From: an uncultured Methylococcaceae bacterium
Lineage (GTDB): Bacteria > Pseudomonadota > Gammaproteobacteria > Methylococcales > Methylomonadaceae
DNA length: 64,000 nucleotides
Direction of reading: 5' to 3'
Assembly (NCBI GenBank): GCA_903938485.1
Contig: CAJADF010000113.1
Span: 1 to 64,000, forward strand
The translations under genes were made by a program, and so were the position numbers. The first letter of the stretch is position 1. Every line of letters starts with the position of its first letter. The notes below the pieces were generated by a model. The model did no database searches. It worked only from the letters and a program-made list of their open reading frames with translations, and had not been told where the DNA came from. This document shows, piece by piece, positions 1 through 6,945 of this stretch.

Positions 1-20
1 ATAACTTTTATTAACACACT

Positions 21-1277
21 ATGAATTCTACAAAATCAACCACAATCGGCGCACTCTACTTACTGCCCTTTTTCATTTTTTTTACGTTAATAAGCACACC
101 ATTTTTTCAAGCAGAAAATGCAAGTCCAACACAACAAAATAGTAGTTTACTCCAGCAAATAATGCTAAGCCTATCTTACTTTAGTGCTTTTATACTGCTG
201 ATAAAACAACCTGGCGTAATTTCTGAAACATTAAAAAAATCTTTACCTTTAAATATATTGTTTTTTTTAATGCTTATATCTGCGTTTTGGTCGAGTATGC
301 CCATAAAAGTAATTTTATCTGTAATCCACAATACAGGTATAACATTTATAACACTCTGTATGTCTTTAGTTTTAATTAAAGATAAGGAAAAGTTTTTTAA
401 ATACTTGCTGATAGCTCTATTCATTTACATAACCGCAACGATCATTGTGTCATTATTTTTTCCTTCAATTGGCCTAATGACTTCTGCAAATAAATATGAT
501 ACCAGTTTAATTGGTCGATGGAAGGGATTAACTACACATCCGAATTCTCTTGGAAGCATTTGTCTATTTACTTCTTGGGTTACCTTAAGTAGCTATTTTT
601 ACACTAAACAAACAAAATTTATAAAGTTTTTAGCAATTGTTACTTTAACGGCTAATTTATATTGTTTATATAAAGCTAATAGTATGACCTCACTATTACT
701 TTCAATCGCACTTATATTTGGTATAGGTTGGTTTACCTATTTGGGTAAATCCTCTGGTGGCATAAAAGCACTAAAAATATTGCTTGCGATATTTTGCTTT
801 TTTACAATTTGCGCATTTTTATACATGATGCACCCTGAGTATCTCTCTGAGAAATACTTTTTTTATGCTATTGGAAGAGACTCATCATTATCTGGGAGAG
901 AACGATTATGGCAAATGGGATTTAGAGGCTTCGCAGAAAAACCACTATTAGGCTGGAGTTATGACAGCTTAGTTTCATTTTTAACAAAGTATCATATGGG
1001 CTTTGGTACTTTACATAATGGTTATCTAGATCTATTAGTAAGAGGAGGATTAGTTTCAATCTTTTTCTTCAGCATTTTATTGATACAACTTTTTGATCTA
1101 TTAATAAAACAGACCACACAAAATAAAAGCAATTATGTATTTATATTGGCCTTAATCATTACCGTATTAGCTCACAATATGACTGAATCGACGCTATTAA
1201 CTAATACTAGCCTTATCTGGCTTATGTTTTTAATGGGGTATTTTTATTCATTAATGTTCAACAATCAAAAAATATAG
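21..1277 (+). CDS. O-antigen ligase / Wzy-type polymerase family membrane protein
   Basis: The 418-residue protein is strongly hydrophobic, with roughly ten predicted membrane segments, and fits the O-antigen ligase/polymerase (Wzy_C) superfamily, which transfers or polymerises lipid-linked glycans on the periplasmic face of the inner membrane. Family-like features are an Arg-containing segment followed by His-Pro-Asn-Ser-Leu-Gly at residues 165-178, a GRERLW motif at 292-297 and HNGYLDLLVRGG at 332-343; the region between lies in the large periplasmic loop. It heads a run of sugar-transfer genes in the same direction, 12 bases from the next, so it is probably part of an exopolysaccharide or O-antigen operon whose earlier genes lie outside the window. 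Whether it ligates or polymerises cannot be told from sequence. The start at base 21 gives a normal family length. Confidence 0.82.
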   Translation: MNSTKSTTIGALYLLPFFIFFTLISTPFFQAENASPTQQNSSLLQQIMLSLSYFSAFILLIKQPGVISETLKKSLPLNILFFLMLISAFWSSMPIKVILSVIHNTGITFITLCMSLVLIKDKEKFFKYLLIALFIYITATIIVSLFFPSIGLMTSANKYDTSLIGRWKGLTTHPNSLGSICLFTSWVTLSSYFYTKQTKFIKFLAIVTLTANLYCLYKANSMTSLLLSIALIFGIGWFTYLGKSSGGIKALKILLAIFCFFTICAFLYMMHPEYLSEKYFFYAIGRDSSLSGRERLWQMGFRGFAEKPLLGWSYDSLVSFLTKYHMGFGTLHNGYLDLLVRGGLVSIFFFSILLIQLFDLLIKQTTQNKSNYVFILALIITVLAHNMTESTLLTNTSLIWLMFLMGYFYSLMFNNQKI

Positions 1278-1289
1278 TCATATAATTGT

Positions 1290-2246
1290 ATGAAAATTGA
1301 CAAACGTAAACTTCTAGGTCCCTTCTTCAAACCTTTATCAAAAGCGAAACACTCAAGAGCTTCACGCATACTAATTGCTCTAGTTTGGTTACCAAGCCAA
1401 CTATTAAGACACCACTACAATAAGCCACACTTCTTTGTAAATATTGCATCCCCCAAAGGAATGGGAGCAGTAATCACAGAAGCTCTTTTGATGTGTCATT
1501 ATGCAATCCAGAATAATTTAACCCCAAACATCATTTCTACTAACCGTTTATATACACAAAACAATAATTCAGACTTTATTAGCAATTACCTTGGGTGCTT
1601 AGCAACTAATACTCTCTCAAACATGAAAGCTATGCAGCTTCAAACATTGTGGAGTTTTTATCACCTCAATATGGCGGAACACATCACCCTCGAAGAATCT
1701 AACCGACTTTTTTGGACTTACTTCCCACCCAAGCCAATTATTACCAATATTATTGATAAGATTTTATCTGACATTACTAATCAACAATTTGATCTTTCTA
1801 TTCACTATAGAGGTACCGACAAAGCACTAGAAGCGCCTTTAGTTAGTTTTGAAATTTATAAAAATGCTGTGTTAGATTATCAAGCAAAAAATAATATTGA
1901 ATCAGTATTTCTAGCTACTGATGACGCAGATTTTGAAACCTATATTAAAAGCCAATTACCTAATCTAACTTTTACCACTTACAATCTTGGCTTACCCTCT
2001 GACGCATCAAGAGGCAGACATTTTTCTGACATTTCACCAGAAGAAAAGGCCATTGAAGCAATCGTTAATATATTTTTACTAGCCAAATCACCTTTTTTAA
2101 TTAGAGGTGCGAGTTATATGTCGGCAATAAGTAAAATAATCAATTTAGAATTAAAAACAGTAACACTTAACAGAACACACTGGGGTTCTACTGGTTATCC
2201 TGAAATGGAAATACTAGCCGAAGAAGATAATCAAAATAATACATAG
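1290..2246 (+). CDS. GT23/NodZ-like fucosyltransferase family protein
   Basis: The 318-residue protein has no signal peptide. The C-terminal half has HYRGTDK at residues 172-178 and a following ATDD at 209-212. This pattern (basic/His-Tyr-Arg-Gly-Thr-Asp-Lys, then a short strand ending in acidic residues) recalls the GDP-fucose-binding part of NodZ/FUT8-like alpha-1,6-fucosyltransferases (GT23 and related O-fucosyltransferase families). The N-terminal 40 residues are basic with a short hydrophobic stretch. It sits between the ligase-like gene and two GT4 glycosyltransferases, so a role in decorating a surface glycan is likely. The donor sugar is inferred from the motif only; other GT-B transferases or a distantly related family remain possible. 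Confidence 0.6.
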   Translation: MKIDKRKLLGPFFKPLSKAKHSRASRILIALVWLPSQLLRHHYNKPHFFVNIASPKGMGAVITEALLMCHYAIQNNLTPNIISTNRLYTQNNNSDFISNYLGCLATNTLSNMKAMQLQTLWSFYHLNMAEHITLEESNRLFWTYFPPKPIITNIIDKILSDITNQQFDLSIHYRGTDKALEAPLVSFEIYKNAVLDYQAKNNIESVFLATDDADFETYIKSQLPNLTFTTYNLGLPSDASRGRHFSDISPEEKAIEAIVNIFLLAKSPFLIRGASYMSAISKIINLELKTVTLNRTHWGSTGYPEMEILAEEDNQNNT

Positions 2247-2272
2247 ATCATTTCAGTATTTCTAATAACATT

Positions 2273-3370
2273 ATGTCCAAACCGCGTGTAGCCATTATCA
2301 CCAATATCCCTGCCCCCTATCGCATGGATATATACCGTCATTTAGCTAAACACTTTGGCTATGCTCATTTTCATGTGATTTTCTGTGCGCAGAAAGAAGC
2401 TAACAGAGATTGGGTAATTGAGCACACTGGCTTTGCCCATACCTTTCTTAAAACTAATTACCTGACTTGGAAAGGTCGGTATATTCATTACAACCCTGAT
2501 GCGTTAAGTATTTTAAAGCAGCTAAAGCCGGATGTGATTATTACCACAGGCTTTAATCCCACACATTTACTGGCTTTTTCTTATGCTGTATTAACCGGTA
2601 AAGTGCATATACCTATGACGGATGGCACTGTTGATTCTGAGCTTAAATTATCAGGCTTACACCGTTTTGTGCGTCGTGTTGTCTATCGTTTTTCTAAAAC
2701 GTTTATCGGGGCCAGTTTAGGTGCGCTGCGCTTGTATCAAAGTTACGGTATAAATGCCAATCGATTTTATCAATCGCATTTATGCGCCAATAATGCTGCT
2801 TTTACCGCTTTAACCACTTCGGATAAATCTTACGATTTAATGTTTTCTGGGCGTTTTTCTTCAGAAAAAAATCCGCTGTTTGCTTTGGATATTGCCGCCG
2901 GAGTTGCCAAGAATTTAAACAGTCCCGTTTCTATTTTAATGCTGGGCGCTGGGCCTTTATTAGATGAGGCTAAAGCCTATGCTGAAAGTTTAGCACCACA
3001 AGTTATTGCGACTTTTCCGGGCTTTTTACAACAAGCAGAATTACCCGCTATATATAACTCAGCAAAAGTATTTTTGTTTCCTTCCTCTTGGGATCCTTGG
3101 GGCGTTGTCGCTAATGAAGCGTGTGCCGCTGGACTCGCGGTTATTGTTTCACCACATGCCGGTGTGGCTAATGAGCTAGTCTGCCATGATGTTAATGGTT
3201 ATGTATTAGATCTTGTGTTAGATGAATGGATTAAACACACGACAGAGTTATTAAGTAACCCTGATTTATTGGAACAGTTTTCTAAAGAAAGCCAAGTAAA
3301 GGTACAAGCTTATACTTACGAAGCCGCGGCGCAAGGTGTGGTTGAGGCCGTAAAAGGATCAATTGCTTAA
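2273..3370 (+). CDS. GT4-family glycosyltransferase
   Basis: The 365-residue protein is a GT-B fold glycosyltransferase. The N-terminal half begins with a Rossmann-like strand (PRVAIITNIPAPYR). The nucleotide-sugar domain starts at FSGRFSSEKN (191-200), followed by LGAGP (224-228) and the acid-x7-acid donor site D274-E282 in the segment WDPWGVVANEA. This is the usual length for GT4 enzymes that add a sugar to a lipid-linked or surface glycan at the cytoplasmic face. It lies 26 bases after the GT23-like gene in the same orientation. The donor and acceptor cannot be assigned. The base composition looks slightly higher in G+C than in the preceding two genes, consistent with a mosaic polysaccharide locus. 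Confidence 0.85.
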   Translation: MSKPRVAIITNIPAPYRMDIYRHLAKHFGYAHFHVIFCAQKEANRDWVIEHTGFAHTFLKTNYLTWKGRYIHYNPDALSILKQLKPDVIITTGFNPTHLLAFSYAVLTGKVHIPMTDGTVDSELKLSGLHRFVRRVVYRFSKTFIGASLGALRLYQSYGINANRFYQSHLCANNAAFTALTTSDKSYDLMFSGRFSSEKNPLFALDIAAGVAKNLNSPVSILMLGAGPLLDEAKAYAESLAPQVIATFPGFLQQAELPAIYNSAKVFLFPSSWDPWGVVANEACAAGLAVIVSPHAGVANELVCHDVNGYVLDLVLDEWIKHTTELLSNPDLLEQFSKESQVKVQAYTYEAAAQGVVEAVKGSIA

Positions 3371-3445
3371 TCACATCTCTATTTGTACATACTTATTTAG
3401 ATTTAAGTATGTATTGTAATATTAATGCAAACCTTAGGAGACAAT

Positions 3446-4525
3446 TTGAGAATTATTTTTGATGCTTACGAACTCATCCCAGGCCAAGGAAAAAGCATTG
3501 GTATTTATAAATATGCAAAAAATCTCCTTGAGGCAATGCTTCAACTTGTAGATGATAATATTGAAATTATAGTTATTTGTAATGCTTTAAATAGCCCAGA
3601 CTTTACTCATCAACATAAATCTATCAGCACAATTATTATATCAACTAATGCGCCTGGAAAATTTTCACGACTCCTATGGATATACGGTCGAGCAGCAACA
3701 ATCGTAAAAAAATATAAAGCTGATGTTTATTTTTCGCCGAAAGGCATTCTTCCAAAAGGGATAAAATTACTTTCAGCACAAACTAAAACTGTTGTAGTTA
3801 TTCACGATTTAATTCCACTCTGGTATGCAGAGCACTTCCTTGGCTATTTTGGTTGGCTAGAAGAATTGTTCATTAACCAATGGATAACTTCAAGCGCAAA
3901 ATTTGCTGATAGTGTGATTGCCATTTCTAAATCCACTGCCGATGATATATTAAATCGTTTAGGCCGCAAGTCTGGTGTTTCTATAGTTTACAATGGCATA
4001 CCACACTGTCAAGCAGGCCCAAGACCATTAAATGATGCTTATATATTTGCTATGGCCTCTAAGTTTCCACATAAAAACACCCAAGGCGTTTTAAATGCCT
4101 ATTCAGCTTATAGAAATCAGGTTATTAACCCATTGCCATTAGTTATGTGTGGGCTATCTGCTTCAAATGAACCTGGCGTAATTACGATAACCGGAATCAA
4201 TGACGCCACATTACACGCCTATTACGCTTATGCAGAATTATTCATTTGCCTTTCATTAATAGAAGGTTTCGGTTTTCCACCCGCTGAGGCGCTTGCACAT
4301 GGCACGACTGTCATTTGTAGTGATATTCCTTCTTTACGTGAGATAAGCAAAGATTTAGCTGTTTATGTACCTTTAAATAATCCCAATGCAGTTGGGCAAC
4401 AAATTATTGAGGCACTTAAAACTAAAATAACTCCAGAATTAATAAAAGAGAGAACCGCTATTATTAACGAATATACTTGGCAGAAATGCGCTGAAGGTGT
4501 TTTATTCGTAATAAGACAATTGTAG
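3446..4525 (+). CDS. GT4-family glycosyltransferase
   Basis: A GT-B glycosyltransferase of about 360 residues. It begins MRIIFDAYEL in GT4 style, has a VVIHDLIP strand and loop near residue 120, an MASKFPHKN start of the donor domain near 203, and the acidic pair E-GFGFPPA-E near residues 273-281. An in-frame ATG exists at 3425. I chose the TTG at 3446 because AGGAG at about 3436 is spaced correctly for it and because the conserved N-terminal strand begins there. Its end overlaps the beginning of a second, truncated GT4 reading frame, so the 3' boundary looks like a recombination joint. The sugar specificity is unknown. Confidence 0.8.
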   Translation: MRIIFDAYELIPGQGKSIGIYKYAKNLLEAMLQLVDDNIEIIVICNALNSPDFTHQHKSISTIIISTNAPGKFSRLLWIYGRAATIVKKYKADVYFSPKGILPKGIKLLSAQTKTVVVIHDLIPLWYAEHFLGYFGWLEELFINQWITSSAKFADSVIAISKSTADDILNRLGRKSGVSIVYNGIPHCQAGPRPLNDAYIFAMASKFPHKNTQGVLNAYSAYRNQVINPLPLVMCGLSASNEPGVITITGINDATLHAYYAYAELFICLSLIEGFGFPPAEALAHGTTVICSDIPSLREISKDLAVYVPLNNPNAVGQQIIEALKTKITPELIKERTAIINEYTWQKCAEGVLFVIRQL

Positions 4526-4893
4526 AGCATTTAGGCATGCAATCCCCAGTTGACATTAGTTTATTAATGCAACAAGCGGCGTTTTTAATGTTGCCCTCCG
4601 AATGGTATGAGGGTTTTCCTTTGGTGTTGGTTGAAGCGCTGGCACAGGGTTTATCGATATTGGCTTCTAACTTGGGCAGTATGGCGACGATTATTAATGA
4701 CGGCAAAACCGGTTTGTTGTTTGAGCCCGGTAATGCCGAGGATTTAGCGGCTAAGGTTAACTGGTTGTTAGCTAATCCCGATGAGTGCGCTCGTTTGGGG
4801 GTTAATGCAAGGCAAGCGTATTTGGATAAGTATACTGCTGAGGAGAATGTTAAGCAGTTGCTGGAGGTTTATTCTTCGATAAACTCAGAATAA
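4495..4893 (+). pseudogene. Truncated GT4 glycosyltransferase (C-terminal fragment)
   Basis: This reading frame encodes only the C-terminal part of a GT4 enzyme. It enters in mid-domain (residues reading NKTIVEHLGMQSPVDIS), then has the donor-binding segment SEWYEGFPLVLVEALAQG with the Glu-x7-Glu pair, and a normal C-terminal helix. The apparent ATG at 4537 falls inside a conserved stretch (LGMQSP), and homology-like sequence continues upstream of it to about base 4507, so that ATG is probably not an original start. The whole acceptor domain is missing. The first 30 bases overlap the 3' end of the upstream glycosyltransferase in another frame. I read it as the tail of an older gene cut by insertion or recombination of its neighbour. 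It could still be translated as a 118-residue peptide, but it should not be an active transferase alone. Confidence 0.75.
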
Positions 4894-4906
4894 TCGGTAT
4901 ACATAA

Positions 4907-4932
4907 CGTTCGTGGCGAGCCCCGTCGAACCC
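4907..4932. repeat. REP-like imperfect palindrome
   Basis: The sequence has GTTCG and CGAAC arms around a G/C-rich centre. It resembles the widespread extragenic element whose core reads GTTCGTGGTGAGCCTGTCGAAC, but with substitutions. It lies between the truncated glycosyltransferase and the mntA-like gene. Only one copy was noticed in the window, so the repeat status rests on similarity to the known element. Confidence 0.45.
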
Positions 4933-5007
4933 TATATAAGTTCTACAATTATGTGCTAACATTAAAATCATAAAAACCAGTTCTATATGTCTATTAATTA
5001 ATAACCA

Positions 5008-5298
5008 ATGCGCCCATCTATTCAACTTTATCAACATCGAGATTCCATCAGACAAATTGCGCTCAATCACAGAGTAAAAAATGTGCGTATATTTGGTTCT
5101 GTATTGCATGGATTAGATAACGATGAAAGCGATTTGGATTTATTAGTTGATCCCACCCCAGAAACCACTTTAATGGATATAGCCAAAATACAAATTGAAG
5201 TGGCTAATTTATTAAATGTCACTGTTGATGTTGTAACCCCTAAAGCCTTACCCGATAAATTTAGGGATCAAGTTTTAAAAGAAGCTCAACCTTTATGA
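5008..5298 (+). CDS. mntA: MntA-like minimal nucleotidyltransferase antitoxin
   Basis: A 96-residue minimal nucleotidyltransferase (MNT, DNA polymerase beta superfamily). The catalytic signature Gly-Ser (30-31) followed by the Asp-x-Asp metal pair (D42, D44, in ESDLDLLVD) is intact, and a third acidic residue sits in the VDVVTP strand near residue 75. In characterised MntA/HepT pairs this protein is the antitoxin that attaches AMP to a tyrosine of the HEPN toxin HepT. Its stop codon overlaps the ATG of the following hepT reading frame (ATGA), the usual arrangement for translational coupling. It lies between two glycosyltransferase remnants, which suggests the module was inserted there. Function is inferred from family and context. 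Confidence 0.8.
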   Translation: MRPSIQLYQHRDSIRQIALNHRVKNVRIFGSVLHGLDNDESDLDLLVDPTPETTLMDIAKIQIEVANLLNVTVDVVTPKALPDKFRDQVLKEAQPL

Positions 5299-5659
5299 GT
5301 AAAAAGATGCTTTAAGAATCCCAGATTATCTTGACCATATCCTTGAAGCAATTGACAGAATTCATCGTTATGTTAAAGATATGACAGAAATTGATTTTCT
5401 TGAAGACGAAAAAACTCAAGATGCTGTCGTCAGAAATTTCGAGATTATAGGCGAAGCTGCTCACAATATTGAAATATATCATTCTGCTTATGCTGAAGAA
5501 AACTCTCAAGTTCCATGGTCATTGATGTATACAATGCGCAATAGAGTCGCTCATGGCTACTTTAAAGTTGATTATGAGATAGTTTGGCAGACCATTCATA
5601 ATGATTTATCTGAGTTACATTATCTAATCCAACCTTTAACTAACCAAGCATTTATTTAA
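5295..5659 (+). pseudogene. hepT: HepT-like HEPN toxin with an N-terminal frameshift
   Basis: From the ATG at 5295, which overlaps the mntA stop, the frame reads M-S-K-K and then meets TAA at 5313. The next frame, open from 5303 to 5659, encodes the rest of a normal HepT (KDALRIPDYLDHILEAID, then FLEDEKTQDAVVRNFEIIGEAAHNIE). The two join perfectly if the run of five A at 5301-5305 had six. The toxin's RNase and modification motif R-x4-H-x-Y is intact (RNRVAHGY at about 5537-5560). Translation from the internal ATG at 5381 would give 92 residues lacking the first helix. Possible explanations are a real inactivating mutation, slippage or frameshifting at the A run, or a base-call error. Toxins are often silenced like this when the pair decays. 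Confidence 0.75.
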
Positions 5660-5872
5660 GATAACTCTTTTAAGCTAACTGAGCTTAATAAAGGAAATAA
5701 GCTTGCTGCACCAATACTATTAAAAGTGGCAGGTACTTGGGCGTTAGAAAAGTTACTTAATAATGAACCCAATGTACTGGCTTTGGGTTTGCAATCTCCT
5801 GCTGAAATAAGTGTTCACGATTAGGCGCTAATGCGAGGCTGGTGTATTTGGATAAGAATGGGTTATTTTTTT
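5660..5872 (+). pseudogene. Degraded GT4 glycosyltransferase remnant
   Basis: The frame from 5660 to 5824 reads through residues such as NKLAAPILLKVAGTWALEKLL and NEPNVLALGLQSPAEIS before a stop. This is the usual order at the start of a GT4 donor domain (LK-x-AG-x2-x-LE, then LG-x-QSP-x-(E/D)IS). Right after the stop, 5824-5856 reads GANARLVYLDK, matching GVNARQAYLDK in the other truncated GT4 at 4798-4830; by eye about 26 of 33 bases agree. The donor-binding centre between these two pieces is deleted. I read this as a second glycosyltransferase relic on the far side of the mntA/hepT module. It runs into the 3' end of the convergent Rpn gene. Confidence 0.55.
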
Positions 5873-6849
5873 AATAATAATCTGATTTTTTCCTCATCGA
5901 GCCCGGTTAGTTCAATAATAGTTTGCATGGATAACCCCATTCGATCAGCATTTTCAATGATTTTTAACTTTTCTTGCCATTCACCCTGCTCTAATCCTTT
6001 CTCTAACCCCTGTTCTAGTCCTCGCTCAAGTCCTTGTTCTAATCCTCGTTCAAGTCCTTGTTCTAATCCTTTCTCTAACCCCTGTTCTAGTCCTCGCTCA
6101 AGTCCTTGCTCTAATCCTTGTTCTAATCCTTGCTGGAGACCTGTCTTCGTCGCTAATTCAATTGAGCTTTTTTGGATATAAATCCAATCTTTCTTTTTAT
6201 GCTGCAGTTCTAGCTCTTCTTGACTAAGATTGGCTTCGTTGGCGATATTAAATGCCCTTTGCAATTCTTGATTAAGATTCTTAGGCATGTAATCTAGGTT
6301 GCCGGCATTTTTAATAAAATACAGCCATTTATCTTGAATACTGATTAGCTCTTCTTCTGTTTTATGAAATTTAGGCAGTTCGATAAAGATAAGTTCAATA
6401 TCATCGCTATATTGAATAAAGTGGTTTTTCTCGAGTAATTTAAAATTGTTAATCATCTCATCACTATTCTTAAACAAGATAAAATCAGTGATGGTTAAGG
6501 CTATTACAGGATTAAGCAGGTGATAAGCATCACCTTTCTTTAGTTGCAACGAGTAATTTTTGGCCGCATTATAAAGGACTCTTTTTTCAAAGCCTTCATG
6601 ATTTAGCACTTGCATTTCTATAATCACCTGCGTGTTATCACTGAGTTCAGCTTTAACATCTACAAAGGTATCTTTCATACCCTTTAATAAGGGAATACTA
6701 TAAGGATCTACGATAGTTAAATCTGTAATAATTTGCTGCTGATCAAACTCTATGACGGAATTTAAAAAACTTATCAGTAAATCTTTAGATTCGTCACTAC
6801 CAAAAACTTTTTTAAACGCAAAGTCTGTTTTTATATCAAGAAAGTTCAT
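5863..6849 (-). CDS. Rpn-family PD-(D/E)XK nuclease / transposase-like protein
   Basis: The 328-residue protein begins MNFLDIKTDFAFKKVFG, typical of the Rpn (recombination-promoting nuclease, formerly 'putative transposase') family. The PD-(D/E)XK nuclease residues are visible as D64 in TFVDVK and E78-x-Q80 in IIEMQ. The C-terminal region contains a long tract of Gly-Leu-Glu-Gln/Arg/Lys tetrapeptides (237-292) and then a short helical tail ending in EEKIRLLLKK. Rpn proteins cut DNA and promote RecA-independent recombination in E. coli; whether this one does is unknown. It converges on the glycosyltransferase remnants and stands alone as a transcription unit. It is not part of a recognisable insertion sequence, since I see no terminal inverted repeats. 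Confidence 0.82.
   Translation of the reverse strand: MNFLDIKTDFAFKKVFGSDESKDLLISFLNSVIEFDQQQIITDLTIVDPYSIPLLKGMKDTFVDVKAELSDNTQVIIEMQVLNHEGFEKRVLYNAAKNYSLQLKKGDAYHLLNPVIALTITDFILFKNSDEMINNFKLLEKNHFIQYSDDIELIFIELPKFHKTEEELISIQDKWLYFIKNAGNLDYMPKNLNQELQRAFNIANEANLSQEELELQHKKKDWIYIQKSSIELATKTGLQQGLEQGLEQGLERGLEQGLEKGLEQGLERGLEQGLERGLEQGLEKGLEQGEWQEKLKIIENADRMGLSMQTIIELTGLDEEKIRLLLKK
5974..6141 (-). repeat. 12-base tandem repeat tract inside the Rpn gene
   Basis: About fourteen consecutive 12-base units encode four-residue blocks GLEQ, GLER, GLEK and edge variants. Longer units are also repeated, such as the pair GLER-GLEQ and the run GLEK-GLEQ-GLER-GLEQ, so the tract has expanded in multiples. 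Changes in copy number keep the reading frame. The encoded segment should form a highly charged helix with leucine every fourth residue. Confidence 0.9.
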
Positions 6850-6945
6850 TGGGGAAGCCTAAAATAATCAGTAGCTTGGATTATAACGTGCTTTAACCTA
6901 AAACTGTTAAATACTGGTCAATCCCTGTATAACGTTGGCAATATC

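Noticed and set aside
5974..6141. Possible CRISPR-like array
   Set aside because: The repeat period is 12 bases with no spacers, and the tract is coding inside a gene.
5831..6181. Plus-strand frame of 116 codons with Ser/Asn/Pro/Cys repeats
   Set aside because: It is the antisense of the Rpn tetrapeptide tract; the repeated Cys/Pro composition is a by-product of reading the repeat backwards.
5863..6849. Complete insertion sequence around the Rpn gene
   Set aside because: No terminal inverted repeats or target duplications were seen next to the gene.
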